Source: DATARH01 sp963778385 (lineage in GTDB: Bacteria > Pseudomonadota > Alphaproteobacteria > ATCC43930 > CGMCC-115725). Taken from it: a stretch of 64,000 nt of DNA. Of this stretch, positions 41,603-51,331 are shown piece by piece. The notes beneath the pieces were generated by a model, which was not told where the DNA came from, did not search any database, and was given only the letters and a program-made list of their open reading frames with translations. Location of the stretch: the NCBI GenBank assembly GCA_963778385.1, contig CAVZUA010000035.1, positions 244,132 through 308,131 on the forward strand. The letters run 5' to 3'. Each line of letters opens with the position of its first letter. The first letter of the stretch is position 1. The position numbers and the translations under genes were made by a program.

Positions 41603-42124
41603 TCACTCGCCTGCGCGTAGGATTCCGAGGTGGGATATGAGGGCATTCTCTTGGACGGCCCCCGAGACCTTGCCGCCGCGTTCGATCTCAATCTCCCCAT
41701 AGCTGATTGTACCGGTCACGTGGCCGCTGGCATGGATCAGGAGGCGCTTGCTGACGACGAGCTCGCCCTCGAAACGGCCGCGGATTTCGGCCTGCTCGCT
41801 GGACGCATTGCCTTTAAAGAGGCCGCTCTCGGCGATCTCCATGTCGCGGCAGTCGTGCAGCGTCGCCTCGACAAGCCCCTCCACGACAAGCCGATTGCAC
41901 GATTTGATGTCGCCGGAGAGACGTACCTCGCGTCCGACAATCATGGTGCGGCGTTCCGCCTGCTCCATGTGTGGGCTAATCGATGACGGACCGGACCCGC
42001 TTTCAGGCTCTTGGCCGGACGCGCTCGGCCTTGACAGATCGGTGATGCGCGCCGGGATTGTAGGTGGAACCGGCGGCCGCGCCGGCTTCATCGGGACACT
42101 GAGATCCTCAAGCTTTTCCGCCAT
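41603..42124 (-). CDS. Bactofilin (polymer-forming cytoskeletal protein)
   Basis: 174 residues. A Pro/Ser-rich disordered N-terminus (about 1-60) precedes the beta-helical bactofilin domain: MIVGREVRLSGDIKSCNRLV, VEGLVEATLHDCRDMEIAES, AEIRGRFEGELVVSKRLLIH and ASGHVTGTISYGEIEIERGG, the repeating hydrophobic/Gly pattern. Bactofilins polymerise without nucleotide and position cell-wall enzymes. ATG 42124 follows GAGGAAGGAGCC. The M23 peptidase often coupled to bactofilins is not adjacent. Confidence 0.9.
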   Translation of the reverse strand: MAEKLEDLSVPMKPARPPVPPTIPARITDLSRPSASGQEPESGSGPSSISPHMEQAERRTMIVGREVRLSGDIKSCNRLVVEGLVEATLHDCRDMEIAESGLFKGNASSEQAEIRGRFEGELVVSKRLLIHASGHVTGTISYGEIEIERGGKVSGAVQENALISHLGILRAGE

Positions 42125-42827
42125 TTCAGGCTCCTTCCTCGTTTTGGATCGACGAAGAACGAGCTTCTGAACGAGTGCAGATATTCGCACAGCTTCGACG
42201 CCCGTCAGGTGCGCCAAGCCGTAACGGATCGAATGGCACCGATCAGACTCAATTCCCCCTACCCCCGCGCGCAAAATATAGATTTTGTAAACGAATAACA
42301 ACACGCGATGAGCGGAAAGGACAAGAACACTTCAACCACCGGCTACCCGACGTTATGTTCATCAATGCTCGCCTGCTATCGCGCAAGTTACGCCTTCATG
42401 TTGATGAAAAATAATGAATGCCAAGAGCGAAACCCGTCAGAAATATGGGCCTTTTCTACGAGCGGGTCCTTTCAGATTTCTGGCCCATCGTAGCCATTGA
42501 GGGCGCCAAGACACACCGTGCTAAGCGAACCGCGTCCTCGCCCAGCCAGTCTCGAACGAGACGCTCATCAGCAGCCGTATGAGCGTCGGTGCGCCCGCTT
42601 CCCCTCGGGTGGGACGATCAAGGGGGTAGTGCAAGCAGCGATTGTCACGGTATCGCCGTAAATTTGGTGCACGCTCTGCATCGTCGGTCTTTCGCATCGG
42701 TCCCTGAACGAAAGCACAAAATGGCGATCGCGACGCAGGTTCGCGTTTCGACGCCACTTCGGAAAGCTCGGATTTCGCGGGGCTTGCGCGAGCGCGACGT
42801 TCTGTCGGACACAGAAGGGGTTAGTCA
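42125..42827. other. Intergenic region
   Basis: About 700 bases without a supported gene. The part at 42250-42430 is relatively AT-rich and may hold the bactofilin promoter. Nothing else recognised. Confidence 0.35.
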
Positions 42828-43052
42828 GTGTACAGACTTTCTTACAACGACGGCTGGGCTGCTGGGACAGGTGTAGACCGGGATTTTGCGTCGCGTACCG
42901 AATACTTTCGAACCGAATATGAAGCGCTCAATCGAGCCCGCGAGTTGATCGATAGCGGCGTTCATCACGCTATCTCGTTGTGCGATAGCACCGGGAGCGT
43001 TCTGTCGGGCGTAAGGCTTCAGTTAAAACTGGCACAGTCGGCAGTCGAGTAG
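42828..43052 (+). CDS. Small hypothetical protein
   Basis: A 74-residue protein from GTG 42828: VYRLSYNDGWAAGTGVDRDF, FRTEYEALNRARELIDSGVH, then SLCDSTGSVLSGVRLQL, a compact alpha/beta layout common in tiny alphaproteobacterial proteins. GAAGGGG lies about 8 bases upstream. Function unknown. Confidence 0.55.
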   Translation: MYRLSYNDGWAAGTGVDRDFASRTEYFRTEYEALNRARELIDSGVHHAISLCDSTGSVLSGVRLQLKLAQSAVE

Positions 43053-43256
43053 GTCCTATCCAGCGCCATCGTTGCCGGAGTTAAAGGCGGTCCAACGGGC
43101 CGCCCCTACAGCGTTGTGATGCATATGCGACAGGACCAACTTCACTAAGGTGATCAGGTCGTCGCTGTCGGCTGGTGGGACTTCCTTGGGTGACGCCATG
43201 GCAGGTGGCGCGTCACTGTCACCCCGGCTCTTTCGGAGGATTGAACCAGCCATGGG

Positions 43257-43860
43257 TCAACTTCTCTTCTGATGCACTCGAGACGGATACGGTTCGAGAT
43301 GAGACGTCGCGTCGAACGAGTTGTAGCCGGGGCGCAGCAATGCAGAACGCGCCAACACGCTGGGGTGGACATACATCGGGGCGCGGCGTGAGGCGCGCCA
43401 CAGCGCCAGCGCAAGCGCCAATACAAGGTCGTCGTGGGCGCCGGAGCGCGCACCAAACGTCCAGCGGCCACTGTCGGTCACACTGGCGCGGAAATCTTCG
43501 AGCTCAAGCTTCAAGATCGGCGCCTCAGGTAGATCCTTCTGGATCTGCAGTCGGCCGTCATGCAGCAGCGCCTGCACGGTCGAGACGAGCAACAGTTTGG
43601 CGACATGCCAGATGCCGTGCTCGTTCAGCGTCTCAGTAACACCGGCGTTGATCGACACCTTGACCGGGGCAACCCTTCGGTCTGGAACAGGTCGGCGACC
43701 GGGCGGCCGACGCCGGTCAGGTCGAGGACCAGCTCGGAGTGACCGAGGAACGGCGGGTGGCTGATCAGCTGGTACACATGCCGCACAATGCCGGGATAAG
43801 GCGTAGCGAGCGGCAGACGCTCCAGTCGCGGCCACGAAATCGCCCAATATCATACCGTGG
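43257..43860 (-). pseudogene. Second terminase-type RNase H nuclease domain, degenerate
   Basis: Reads PLATPYPGIVRHVYQLI, SELVLDLTGVGRPVADLFQ, then after a lost base near 43670 VKVSINAGVTETLNEHGIWH, VAKLLLVSTVQALLHDGRLQ and RWTFGARSGAHDDLVLALAL. This parallels the neighbour at 44205-45035 segment by segment (DFTGVGRPVSDLFVERG, RFGARAGAHDDLILALSL), including the GAHDDL nuclease motif, but diverges widely in sequence. The N-terminal ATPase part is missing. Either a second phage's gene or an old duplication. Confidence 0.65.
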
Positions 43861-43918
43861 AGATACCTAAGTTTCGGTCCTTGAACGATCGATACAATAT
43901 AAGTCATTGGATTTATTT

Positions 43919-43966
43919 GTGAGACCGTCGGGATTTGAACCCGAGACCTACTGATTAGAGTCAGCA
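43919..43966 (-). other. tRNA 3'-half-like sequence
   Basis: On the minus strand GCTGA-CTCTAA-TCAGT forms an anticodon-like arm, followed by a T arm TCGGG-TTCAAAT-CCCGA and then CGGTCTCACA like an acceptor 3' strand. The loop has only 6 bases, and no matching 5' half (GAGACCG and a D arm) lies upstream. It may be the remnant of an attachment site left by an integrative element, since an integrase gene lies about 3.3 kb away. No second copy was found in the window. Confidence 0.4.
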
Positions 43967-44204
43967 ACTTCTTTTTCCAAGCCAGTAGCTCGGAGCAGCA
44001 TTGATACCTGCGCAAGCGCCGACACCGCGACGATACCAGCGGCCGAACCGCTCGCCGAGCACCATCGCCTCCTTGAAGAAGTACGCTGCCAGCGCCGCGT
44101 CTAGGACCGCTTTTCGGGGCCCGATCCGACCGCCTAGACCATTGCTCTGCCGACCGCTTCATTACCGGCTGAAGGACGGTCGTATTGCCGAGGGCTTCAG
44201 CGAG

Positions 44205-45035
44205 TCATTCGAGATACCCGAGCGACGCGAGTTTGGCGGCGTCTTCCTCGCTCATAATTTGGCGTCCGGGCTCAAGGTATCGGGCTTTGCCATGCAGCCA
44301 AACCCGTTCACGCACGACCACAATGAGCTCCCCCGGACGAGGACGGAGATCGTCTTCGGCGTCAGCGGGCTCCGGAGACGGGTCAATGGGCCAGACGCCG
44401 CCAAAAAACTGGCGGCTCATTCCCTGCAGATAGCGAATGGTTTTGATGGAGCGACTGTCATGGGCCCGCCAACATGCAAGGCTAAGCGCGAGGATCAAGT
44501 CGTCGTGGGCACCCGCCCGGGCACCAAAGCGCCAGGCGCCAGTGTCGGTGTGGTTGCCATGGAACGCTTGAAATTCGGCACCAAGAACCTTGGCTTCGGC
44601 AAGGTCCTCGGCGATATGCAGGCGATCGGCGTTTAGCAGCGTCAATACGCTGGAGACCAGCGTCACCTTTGGCACCGACCAGAAACCGGGTTCGGTTTCA
44701 ACCGCAACTGCATTACCGCCGGTGATCGTCACGCCGGTGTGGGCGATGCCGCGCTCGACAAACAAGTCCGAAACCGGACGGCCGACACCAGTGAAATCGA
44801 CGACCACTTCGCAGCGGCTCCGCAGCGTCGGCCGCGCCAACAGGTTGGCGACTGCGGACACGATTGCAGGGTAGCGCGTGCGCAGCGGTAGCCTCTCCAG
44901 ATGGATCACCTGGTGCACGGGCATCGCACGGTCGGTTAGGACGCGCGTAACAGCGATTGCGGTCGGGTCAACGGCCTGACCGGGGTCAACACCGACGAAG
45001 AAGCGATCCGTGGCGGAAAATTCGGTTAGCTGCAT
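44205..45035 (-). CDS. Terminase large-subunit nuclease domain
   Basis: 276 residues. RFFVGVDPGQAVDPTAIAVT is the first strand of an RNase H-like nuclease with its acidic residue, CEVVVDFTGVGRPVSDLFVE the second, and RFGARAGAHDDLILALSLAC holds the last metal-binding aspartates. In phages this domain cuts concatemeric DNA at headful packaging. The start ATG overlaps the end of the ATPase gene (ATGCAGCTAA), so the two halves are translated separately or a frame slip has split one gene of about 510 codons. Confidence 0.8.
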   Translation of the reverse strand: MQLTEFSATDRFFVGVDPGQAVDPTAIAVTRVLTDRAMPVHQVIHLERLPLRTRYPAIVSAVANLLARPTLRSRCEVVVDFTGVGRPVSDLFVERGIAHTGVTITGGNAVAVETEPGFWSVPKVTLVSSVLTLLNADRLHIAEDLAEAKVLGAEFQAFHGNHTDTGAWRFGARAGAHDDLILALSLACWRAHDSRSIKTIRYLQGMSRQFFGGVWPIDPSPEPADAEDDLRPRPGELIVVVRERVWLHGKARYLEPGRQIMSEEDAAKLASLGYLE

Positions 45036-45790
45036 ATTGGAAACAGTGTCGGCACGTCAGAGCGCATCGCCCGCTCGATCAGCTCGGTTGCGAAGACCTG
45101 CATCCCGTCGTCGTAGAACTCGCAGAGGTACTCTTGCCCGAACAGCAGAGGACCGAGCGCATCGCGCTCGGCTTCCAGGAAGGCGGGATCGATGCGCGGG
45201 CAGTCAGTGCTCTTGATCGAGATCCGCTGCCAGCCCATGCCGCGCAGCCATTGCTCGTAAAACCAGCCGCGCTTCCCGGCCGGGGTTGTCAGCGCGAATA
45301 AGGAGCCATTCGAGACAGCCAACATCGGCCGGGTTGCGGCTAGCAGGTCATCGTCGACGCGGGCGGCTTCGTCGATCACAATCAAGTCGACGCTGGCGAG
45401 GCCTCTGACGGTCTTCTCAGACCCGGGCAGACTGATGATGCGGCTGCCATTCTCCAACTCCAAGCGGGAGAGTGTCTCGTACTGTGCTGCCGGGCGACCA
45501 GGAAGACGCTGCCACAGGGCGTGGAAGGCTCGGTACAGCTCGACCGATTGGCGGAGGCTCGGCGAAATCAGCACGATCGTACTCGGCGCGCTGTAGATCG
45601 CGCTGCTAAGCGCACAAACCGCTGCCGCGGTCGATTTCCCGACCTGCCGGCCACAACAGCAAAGCAGGCGCTTTGGCGGATCATCGATTAACTTAGCTTG
45701 CCACTCGTCAAGCTGCTCCAGGCCAACATCGCGGGCGATCAGGGTCGGGTCGAGGGCGCGGGCAAAATCGAGGGCGAGGCTGGTGTTCAT
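45026..45790 (-). CDS. Terminase large-subunit ATPase domain
   Basis: 254 residues. RLLCCCGRQVGKSTAAAVCA is the Walker A (GRQVGKST), VDLIVIDEAARVDDDLLAAT the Walker B with catalytic Glu, SLFALTTPAGKRGWFYEQWL the coupling motif. This is the DNA-packaging motor of tailed phages. No portal, capsid or tail genes lie nearby, which is odd for a complete prophage. It follows the small-terminase-like gene on the same strand and overlaps the nuclease gene by 10 bases. Confidence 0.85.
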   Translation of the reverse strand: MNTSLALDFARALDPTLIARDVGLEQLDEWQAKLIDDPPKRLLCCCGRQVGKSTAAAVCALSSAIYSAPSTIVLISPSLRQSVELYRAFHALWQRLPGRPAAQYETLSRLELENGSRIISLPGSEKTVRGLASVDLIVIDEAARVDDDLLAATRPMLAVSNGSLFALTTPAGKRGWFYEQWLRGMGWQRISIKSTDCPRIDPAFLEAERDALGPLLFGQEYLCEFYDDGMQVFATELIERAMRSDVPTLFPICS

Positions 45791-45843
45791 TTGGCGTTCA
45801 TTGTGAGGGGCGCCCTAGTGGCCGCTGATGCGACGCGCCGTTG

Positions 45844-46488
45844 CTAGTTAGTAGGCCTCGAGGCCGGTTGATCGATTACTGTGCTGATCGGTAGCGGCTC
45901 CCCAGCCTTGCCGGCCTGCTCCAGCATCTTCTGGGCGATCTGCCCCTCGATGCGATGCAGTTCCTCGGCGACGGCCCGGCGCGCTTCCGGGAACGGTCGC
46001 AATGCCATCGTCAACGCCTGCCGCAGCCGCAGGTAATCCTCGCTGACCATAATGTTGACTTGCGAGCTGACATGGTGCTGGGCAAAGAGGCCGAGGTAGC
46101 GCCCGGTCAGTTCGATGTTGCGGTGGATGGTGTTCGCGAGCCGGGTGACAAGCTCGGCTGCGCCTTCCTCCATGCAGACGTCCTGGCAGACCAATAATCG
46201 GGCTCTTTGGTGTGCCAGGTTGCCGAGGATCCCCTCGGACTCCTCGATGCGCAGCTTGTCTAGGTCTGCTTCCTTCGGCTTGAGCGCGGCCGCAACAATC
46301 GCCGCCTTGAGTTGCAGCGGCATCTGCTCGCGATAGCGGCTGATCGCATCGAAGCTGTAGCCGTAGCGCTTGCCGACCTGGGCCATCGGAACGCCCATCG
46401 CCAGGGCGCGGTCGATCAGCGGCCGGTTGGGATCGCTGAAGATCTTCGAGCGTGGGGGGTTCTTGCGTGGTCTCTTGCGTGCTTGCAT
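45844..46488 (-). CDS. Small-terminase-like HTH protein
   Basis: 214 residues from MQARKRPRKNPPRSK. An N-terminal helix-turn-helix lies in DRALAMGVPMAQVGKRYGYS, followed by FDAISRYREQMPLQLKAAIV, typical of DNA-recognition subunits, then a long helical region (LVCQDVCMEEGAAELVTRLA). Order small-large matches phage packaging genes. A longer start at 46686 exists but adds an atypical N-terminus. Function as terminase small subunit is inferred from position and HTH. Confidence 0.6.
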   Translation of the reverse strand: MQARKRPRKNPPRSKIFSDPNRPLIDRALAMGVPMAQVGKRYGYSFDAISRYREQMPLQLKAAIVAAALKPKEADLDKLRIEESEGILGNLAHQRARLLVCQDVCMEEGAAELVTRLANTIHRNIELTGRYLGLFAQHHVSSQVNIMVSEDYLRLRQALTMALRPFPEARRAVAEELHRIEGQIAQKMLEQAGKAGEPLPISTVIDQPASRPTN

Positions 46489-46892
46489 ACCGTATCGGCA
46501 TATATGATGTGTGCTCGATAGCGCAGTAGCATAGGCACGGATCGGCTCCGTGTCTAATTCCATGCAGCAAGCTGCGACCAAGCCTCGAAAACTCCAGTGC
46601 TTCTGCGGGCCTTCGGGGTGAGCATGATCTAGCTTAGTTTGAAGTCGGCCTCGGCCTCGGCTGACGCGCACAGAAGTCTCGCTCATGAAACGAGGCGGGC
46701 GAATGGCAAAGGGTTGCAGGGGTAGGGGATGTGGCAGCGCGGCCTTCCGTGCGTGTATGGGCAGGGCAGGCCCACGCTTAAATTCATCTCTCGATCCGCT
46801 CCGCTGCCGTGCTCCGCGTATAAGGGTGCGGCGCGCCGAGAGTTACCTTACCCAACGGGCGGCTCGCCCACCGGGTCTAATCCTCGCCTCTC
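46489..46892. other. Intergenic region in the phage-like remnant
   Basis: About 400 bases; no supported gene. May contain the packaging-gene promoter. Confidence 0.3.
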
Positions 46893-47159
46893 TCACTCTC
46901 CCTTGCCGCCGCTGACTATTCCAGGTCGCCGTAGCAGCTTTGGTTCTGGCTTACCTGTCTTGCCATCGGATTTGCCAGCGGGTCGCCGCACCCACTCCTT
47001 CTCTAATTGATCGAGCAGCATCTCGGTCGGCCGGGTGATATGGCGCTGCCCGTTCGTCAGTTTGTACAGCCCGGATGCCGACAGCCCGAGCCGTGGTGCC
47101 AGTTTGGCGTAAGGCTGTCCGAGCCGTTTCAGCCTGCGGCACAATTCGACCTTATCCAT
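46893..47159 (-). CDS. Small HTH regulator (Cro/CI-like)
   Basis: 88 residues: MDKVELCRRLKRLGQPYAKL, APRLGLSASGLYKLTNGQRH, TRPTEMLLDQLEKEW. LAPRLGLSASGLYKLTNG is a helix-turn-helix. The basic tail (GKSDGKTGKPEPKLLRR) is disordered. It diverges from the integrase gene across 104 bases that contain a palindrome, the standard arrangement of an integrase/repressor pair. GGGGAAACA before the ATG acts as ribosome site. Confidence 0.75.
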   Translation of the reverse strand: MDKVELCRRLKRLGQPYAKLAPRLGLSASGLYKLTNGQRHITRPTEMLLDQLEKEWVRRPAGKSDGKTGKPEPKLLRRPGIVSGGKGE

Positions 47160-47210
47160 GTTGTTTCCCCTTGGCCCGCCTACTTGGCCCTCTGGGTTGC
47201 GCGCACCATA

Positions 47211-47239
47211 TTAACCCTGAGGGTCAATACTCTGGGTTA
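47211..47239. promoter_or_regulatory. Operator-like palindrome between HTH and integrase genes
   Basis: ACCCTGAGGGT (47214-47224) is a near-perfect palindrome. Two copies of CTCTGGGTT (47190-47198 and 47230-47238) flank it, and AACCC and GGGTT halves recur. A short spacer leads to the GGAG ribosome site and ATG of the integrase. A likely binding site of the divergent HTH protein. Confidence 0.5.
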
Positions 47240-47263
47240 TTTATCTAGTCAGCGGAGACGGCG

Positions 47264-48414
47264 ATGGCAACAGTTCGCAAGCGGGTACGGGTGGCGGCAA
47301 ACGGCGAGGAAAAGGTCGCTTGGGTGGCCGATTATTTTGATCAACATCGGAAGCGGCACCTTAAAACATTTGCCACCAAAAAGGCGGCCTCGGCCTGGCT
47401 GGTCGAAACCCAGGGGGAAGTATCACGCGGCGTGCATACCCCCGAACGCTCCTCGGTCAACGTCTACGAAGCCGCGCAGCTATGGTTGGAGCACTGCAAG
47501 GCCGAAGGGCTGGAACGCGGCACCTTGCAAGGCTACGAGGTGGTCGTGCGGCTGCATATCGCCCCGACCCTGGGGCCGGTCAAACTGGCGCAACTGTCCG
47601 CGCCCATGCTGGTGGGTTGGCGCGATCGTCTGCTTGTCAACCTCCCGCGCAGCCGCGCCCGCAAGGTGCTCGGTATCCTCAAGGCGATCCTCGCCGAATC
47701 ACAGGAGCGTGGTCTGGTGGGTCAGAATGCAGCGCTGTCGATCAAGATCGACACCAGGAAGCGCGACGTAAAGAAGCTCGAGTCGGCCACGGCATTCCCG
47801 CCAAGGAGGACATCCAGCGTTTGTTAGCCAAGGTCAGCGAACCCCGCTGGGCGCGGCATCGGCCACTGATCGTTACCGCCGTCTTCACCGGGATGCGAGC
47901 ATCGGAATTGCGCGGGTTACCCTGGTCAGCGGTGGATTTTGACAAGCGCACGATCACCGTCCGCCAGCGGGCCGACGTCTGGGGTAGCATCGGCATGCCG
48001 AAATCGGCCGCCGGACAGCGCGAAATCCCGATGGGGCCGACCGTGCTCAACACCCTAAAGGAATGGAAGCTGGCCTGCCCGCGGGGTCCCAATGGGGGTG
48101 ATCTGAACCTGGTTTTCCCCAATACGCTCGGCAAGGTTCAGTCGCACACCAACATCGCCAACCGGGTCTGGCATCCGCTCCAGAAGCAGGCCGGCCTGGT
48201 TGACGCGTCAGGGGCGCCGCTGTTCAATTTTCACGCGCTGCGCCACTTCGCGGCGTCGCTGTGGATCGAACTGGAGTTCTCCCCCAAGCGGCTCCAGGCG
48301 ATGCTCGGGCACACCTCGATGCAGATGACCTATGACCGCTACGGCCATTTGTTCCCGAGCCCCGAAGACGATCACGCCAAGTTCGCCAAGGGCGAGATCG
48401 GGTTGGTCGGGTGA
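47264..48414 (+). pseudogene. Tyrosine recombinase (integrase), frameshifted
   Basis: The N-terminal arm (MATVRKRVRVAANGEEKVAW) and core-binding domain (YEAAQLWLEHCKAEGLERGT) are in one frame; after a lost G near 47781 (expected KLEVGHGIPAKEDIQRLL) the catalytic domain follows in another: TGMRASELRGLPWSAVDF (Arg), LFNFHALRHFAASLWIEL (HxxR), MLGHTSMQMTYDRYGHLF (His and the Tyr nucleophile). Joined length about 383 residues. All catalytic residues are intact, so the indel is recent or an error. It would integrate or excise the phage-like segment. Confidence 0.85.
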
Positions 48415-48638
48415 CCCGCCGGGTTTACCCGTTGCATTCCACGGTGAGAGCCTGACCCAAAAGTTGGCGCTGCGGATCAGATGGTGCCGAAGCTCGGCGA
48501 AAGTCCGCAATCTGAGGCTCAAGATGGTGTATCGCGGCGGCTGCGGCTCAGCCTTGGATGATGAGTGCGCATCCCCTTCTGTGACGATGAGTGGATCGAG
48601 GTCGGCTCGACCTCGAGCATCGAGGAAGGAGCGATGAG
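48415..48638 (+). other. Left leader of the IS110 element
   Basis: 224 non-coding bases directly upstream of the IS110 transposase. In some IS110 members this 5' non-coding end encodes the guide (bridge) RNA; by analogy it is a candidate here, though no loop pair was resolved. GAAGGAGCGATGAG gives the ribosome site. Confidence 0.35.
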
Positions 48639-49687
48639 ATGGCGCATTTCGTTGGTCTTGATGTGTCGGTGAAGGAAACGTCGGTGTGCGTTGTCGACGA
48701 TGCCGGCAAGGTGATCTTGGAGCAGAAAGTACCGACCGAGCCGGCCGACTATCATCGCCCTTCTGACCTCGCTCGGCGTGACCTACGGCCGGATCGGGAT
48801 CGAGGCCGGGCCCGCTGTCGCAGTGGCTGGTCAATGCGTTGACGGCGGCCGACCTGCCGGTGATCTGCGTCGAGACGCGGCACATGAAGGCTTTGCTGAC
48901 GGCGCAGCAAATCAACAAGACGGACCGCAACGATGCGCGCGGGATCGCGCAGATGATGCGGGTCGGCCTGTTCAAGCCGGTGCATGTGAAGACGCTGGTT
49001 GCCCAGGAACAGCGCATGCTGCTGACCAGCCGCAAGCTGCTTCAGCGCAAGCTGCTGGACCTCGAGTCCGATTTGCGCGGCACGCTGCGCAATTTCGGTT
49101 TGAAAGTGGGCGTCGTCAGTGGCTCTCGATACGAGGCGCGGGTCCGCGAACTCGTCGCGGGCTTTCCTCGGCTGGCCGCGATCGCCGAGCCGCTGCTCAG
49201 CGTCCGCCGGGTCATGCGCCAGCAGCTCGCCGTCCTGCACAAGATGCTGCTCGACACGGTCCGCGACGACCCGGTGTGCCGACGGCTGATGACCGCCCCA
49301 GGGGTCGGCGCGGTGGTTGCGCTGACCTACCGTGCGACGGTCGACCAGCCGCAACGTTTCGTCCATTCCCGGGCGGTCGGCGCGCATGTCGGCCTGACGC
49401 CGAAGCGCTACCAGTCCGGCGAGATCGACTATGACGGCGGGGTGTCCAAATGTGGCGACGCCCTGCTGCGCACCATGCTCTACGAGGCCGCACAGGTACT
49501 GCTTACCCACGGCAGTAAATGGTCGTGGCTGAAGGCGTGGGGCGTGCGAGTGGCTCAGCGGCGTGGGATGCGTCGAGCGATCGTCGCGGTTGCCAGGCGC
49601 CTGGCCGTGGTTCTGCACCGGATGTGGGTCGATGGTAGCGAGTTCCGCTGGAGCAAGGACAGCGCCGCCGTTCCTGCGGTTGCCTGA
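48639..49687 (+). pseudogene. IS110-family transposase with two frameshifts
   Basis: Starts MAHFVGLDVSVKETSVCVVD (RuvC-like DEDD fold), continues MTAADLPVICVETRHMKALL, then LLQRKLLDLESDLRGTLRNF and the C-terminal TAPGVGAVVALTYRATVDQP, AVGAHVGLTPKRYQSGEIDY and CGDALLRTMLYEAAQVLL of the serine-containing tail. Two extra bases, near 48750 (GACTATCATCG) and 48811 (GGGCCCGC), throw the frame; without them the product is about 349 residues. Ends of the element not fixed. Confidence 0.8.
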
Positions 49688-50164
49688 ACCGGCGACGGAG
49701 AACGGCAAGCAGATAACGCGTTCTGCTCCGGCAGAAAGATGTCCTCACGGGGACGACGGATGGGGTGAGTTCGTAAGGTCTCTCGATCCTGCCGCTGATT
49801 AGCGGCGAGGGCGCGGTTAAGATTGTACCTCCCCATCCTTCTCATCCCATCATGAGGCGGCCCGACGCCGACCTCGAAGAGAAGCAAGAGCCCCGTGTGA
49901 CATCATTAGCCGGAGCGCAAAAGGGTAACGGCATGAGATAATCAGGGCGGGGCTTGACCCTGGCCGCGATAGAGAAGAAGAGACCTTCGCTGGAACGCCC
50001 GGCAAGGACCGGGATGCGCCGGAAGCGGTCACTGCCAAGGCGGCGGGCCGCCACAACTTGGACACTCTTGAGATTGGGATTGCCTAATTTCGGATGAGAT
50101 TTTTCGCCAACGGCGCCATATCCTGACACAAAGCTTACAAAAGACATGTTTCAGGGAGCGTTTA
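49688..50164. other. Intergenic region, right flank of the IS110
   Basis: No supported gene. Includes the right non-coding end of the IS110 element and the upstream region of the substrate-binding-protein gene, where CAGGGAGCGTTTA precedes ATG 50165. Confidence 0.35.
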
Positions 50165-51331
50165 ATGGTGATTTTTAGTCGCCGCGCTGCGGGGCGCGGC
50201 TCGTCCGCTGACATGCACACTCGCCGTGATGTGCTGGCGCTTACCGCGATGGGGGCGGCGCAGGCGGCTCTTCCGTGGCCAGCGGTTGCCGCCGCCGCTC
50301 CACAAGACCAATTGACATGGGCCTTGCATGTCTCGCTTGCGCCGACGTGGTTCGACCCCGCGGAGACGCAAGCGCTGATTACCCCGTTCATGGTGCTTTA
50401 CGCGCTGCACGACGCGATGGCGAGGCCGATGCCGGACAACTTGCAGGCGCCGTCACTTGCGGAATCATGGTCCACGTCCCGCGACGGCCTAGCCTACGAA
50501 TTCGTCCTCCGTGATGGTGCCAGGTTTCACAATGACGAGGTCGTGACCGCGGCCGACGTCAAATTCTCATTTGAGCGCTATCGCGGTGCGTCCAGCAAAC
50601 TCATCAAAGATCAGGTGGACACGATCGAGGTCCTGGATGCTCGACGTGTCCGGTTCAAGCTAAAGAAGCCGTGGCCGGACTTTCTAACCTTCTATTCGAA
50701 TGCCAGCGGGGCTGGTTGGGTCGTTCCCAAAGTGTATGTCGAGAAGGTCGGGGACGAGGGCTTTCTCAAGCACCCGATCGGCGCCGGTCCCTATAAGTTC
50801 GTTTCGTTCGCACCCGGCATCGAACTCGTGCTCGAGGCGTTCGAGGGTTATTGGCGCAAGAAGCCTGCCGTCAAACGGTTGGTCATGAAGTCGATCCCCG
50901 ATGAATCTACCCGCCTTGCAGGTTTAAAAGCGGGCGAGTTCGACATCGCCTATTCGATCCGAGGCGAATTGGCCGAGGAGCTGCAGAAGATACCCGGCCT
51001 TGGGATCAAGTCCGTCGTCACCCAGGCATCGAATTGGATCTACTTCCCCGAGCAGTGGGACCCCAAATCGCCATGGCACGATTTGCGCGTGCGGCAAGCC
51101 GCTAACCTCGCACTCGATCGTGAGGGGATGAACCAGGCTCTGTTCCTTGGAGCCTGTAAAACGACCAACAGTATCATTCCCGATAGCTATGAATATTATT
51201 GGCAGCCGCCCGCCGCCGAGTACGATCCGGCTCGGGCGAAAAAACTATTGGCCGACGCCGGGTTTGCCCGCGGCTTTGACGCTGGACTGTTCTATTGCGA
51301 CAGCTCGTACACCAACATCGGCGAGGTGTGA
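50165..51331 (+). pseudogene. Peptide-type ABC transporter substrate-binding protein, 5' part (gene split by inversion)
   Basis: SBP_bac_5-family periplasmic protein. The N-terminus has TRRDVLALTAMGAAQAALPW, a Tat-like signal; the mature part has LTWALHVSLAPTWFDPAETQ, FHNDEVVTAADVKFSFERYR and HPIGAGPYKFVSFAPGIELV. It stops after SSYTNIGEV at 51331, about 150 residues short. The missing 3' end lies at 51977-52461 on the opposite strand: flipping 51332-52461 joins GGCGAGG to TTCAAGACGG in frame (NIGEVQDGLPIVAPRLERAGF-like sequence). The two parts converge, so no full protein can be made. Confidence 0.85.
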
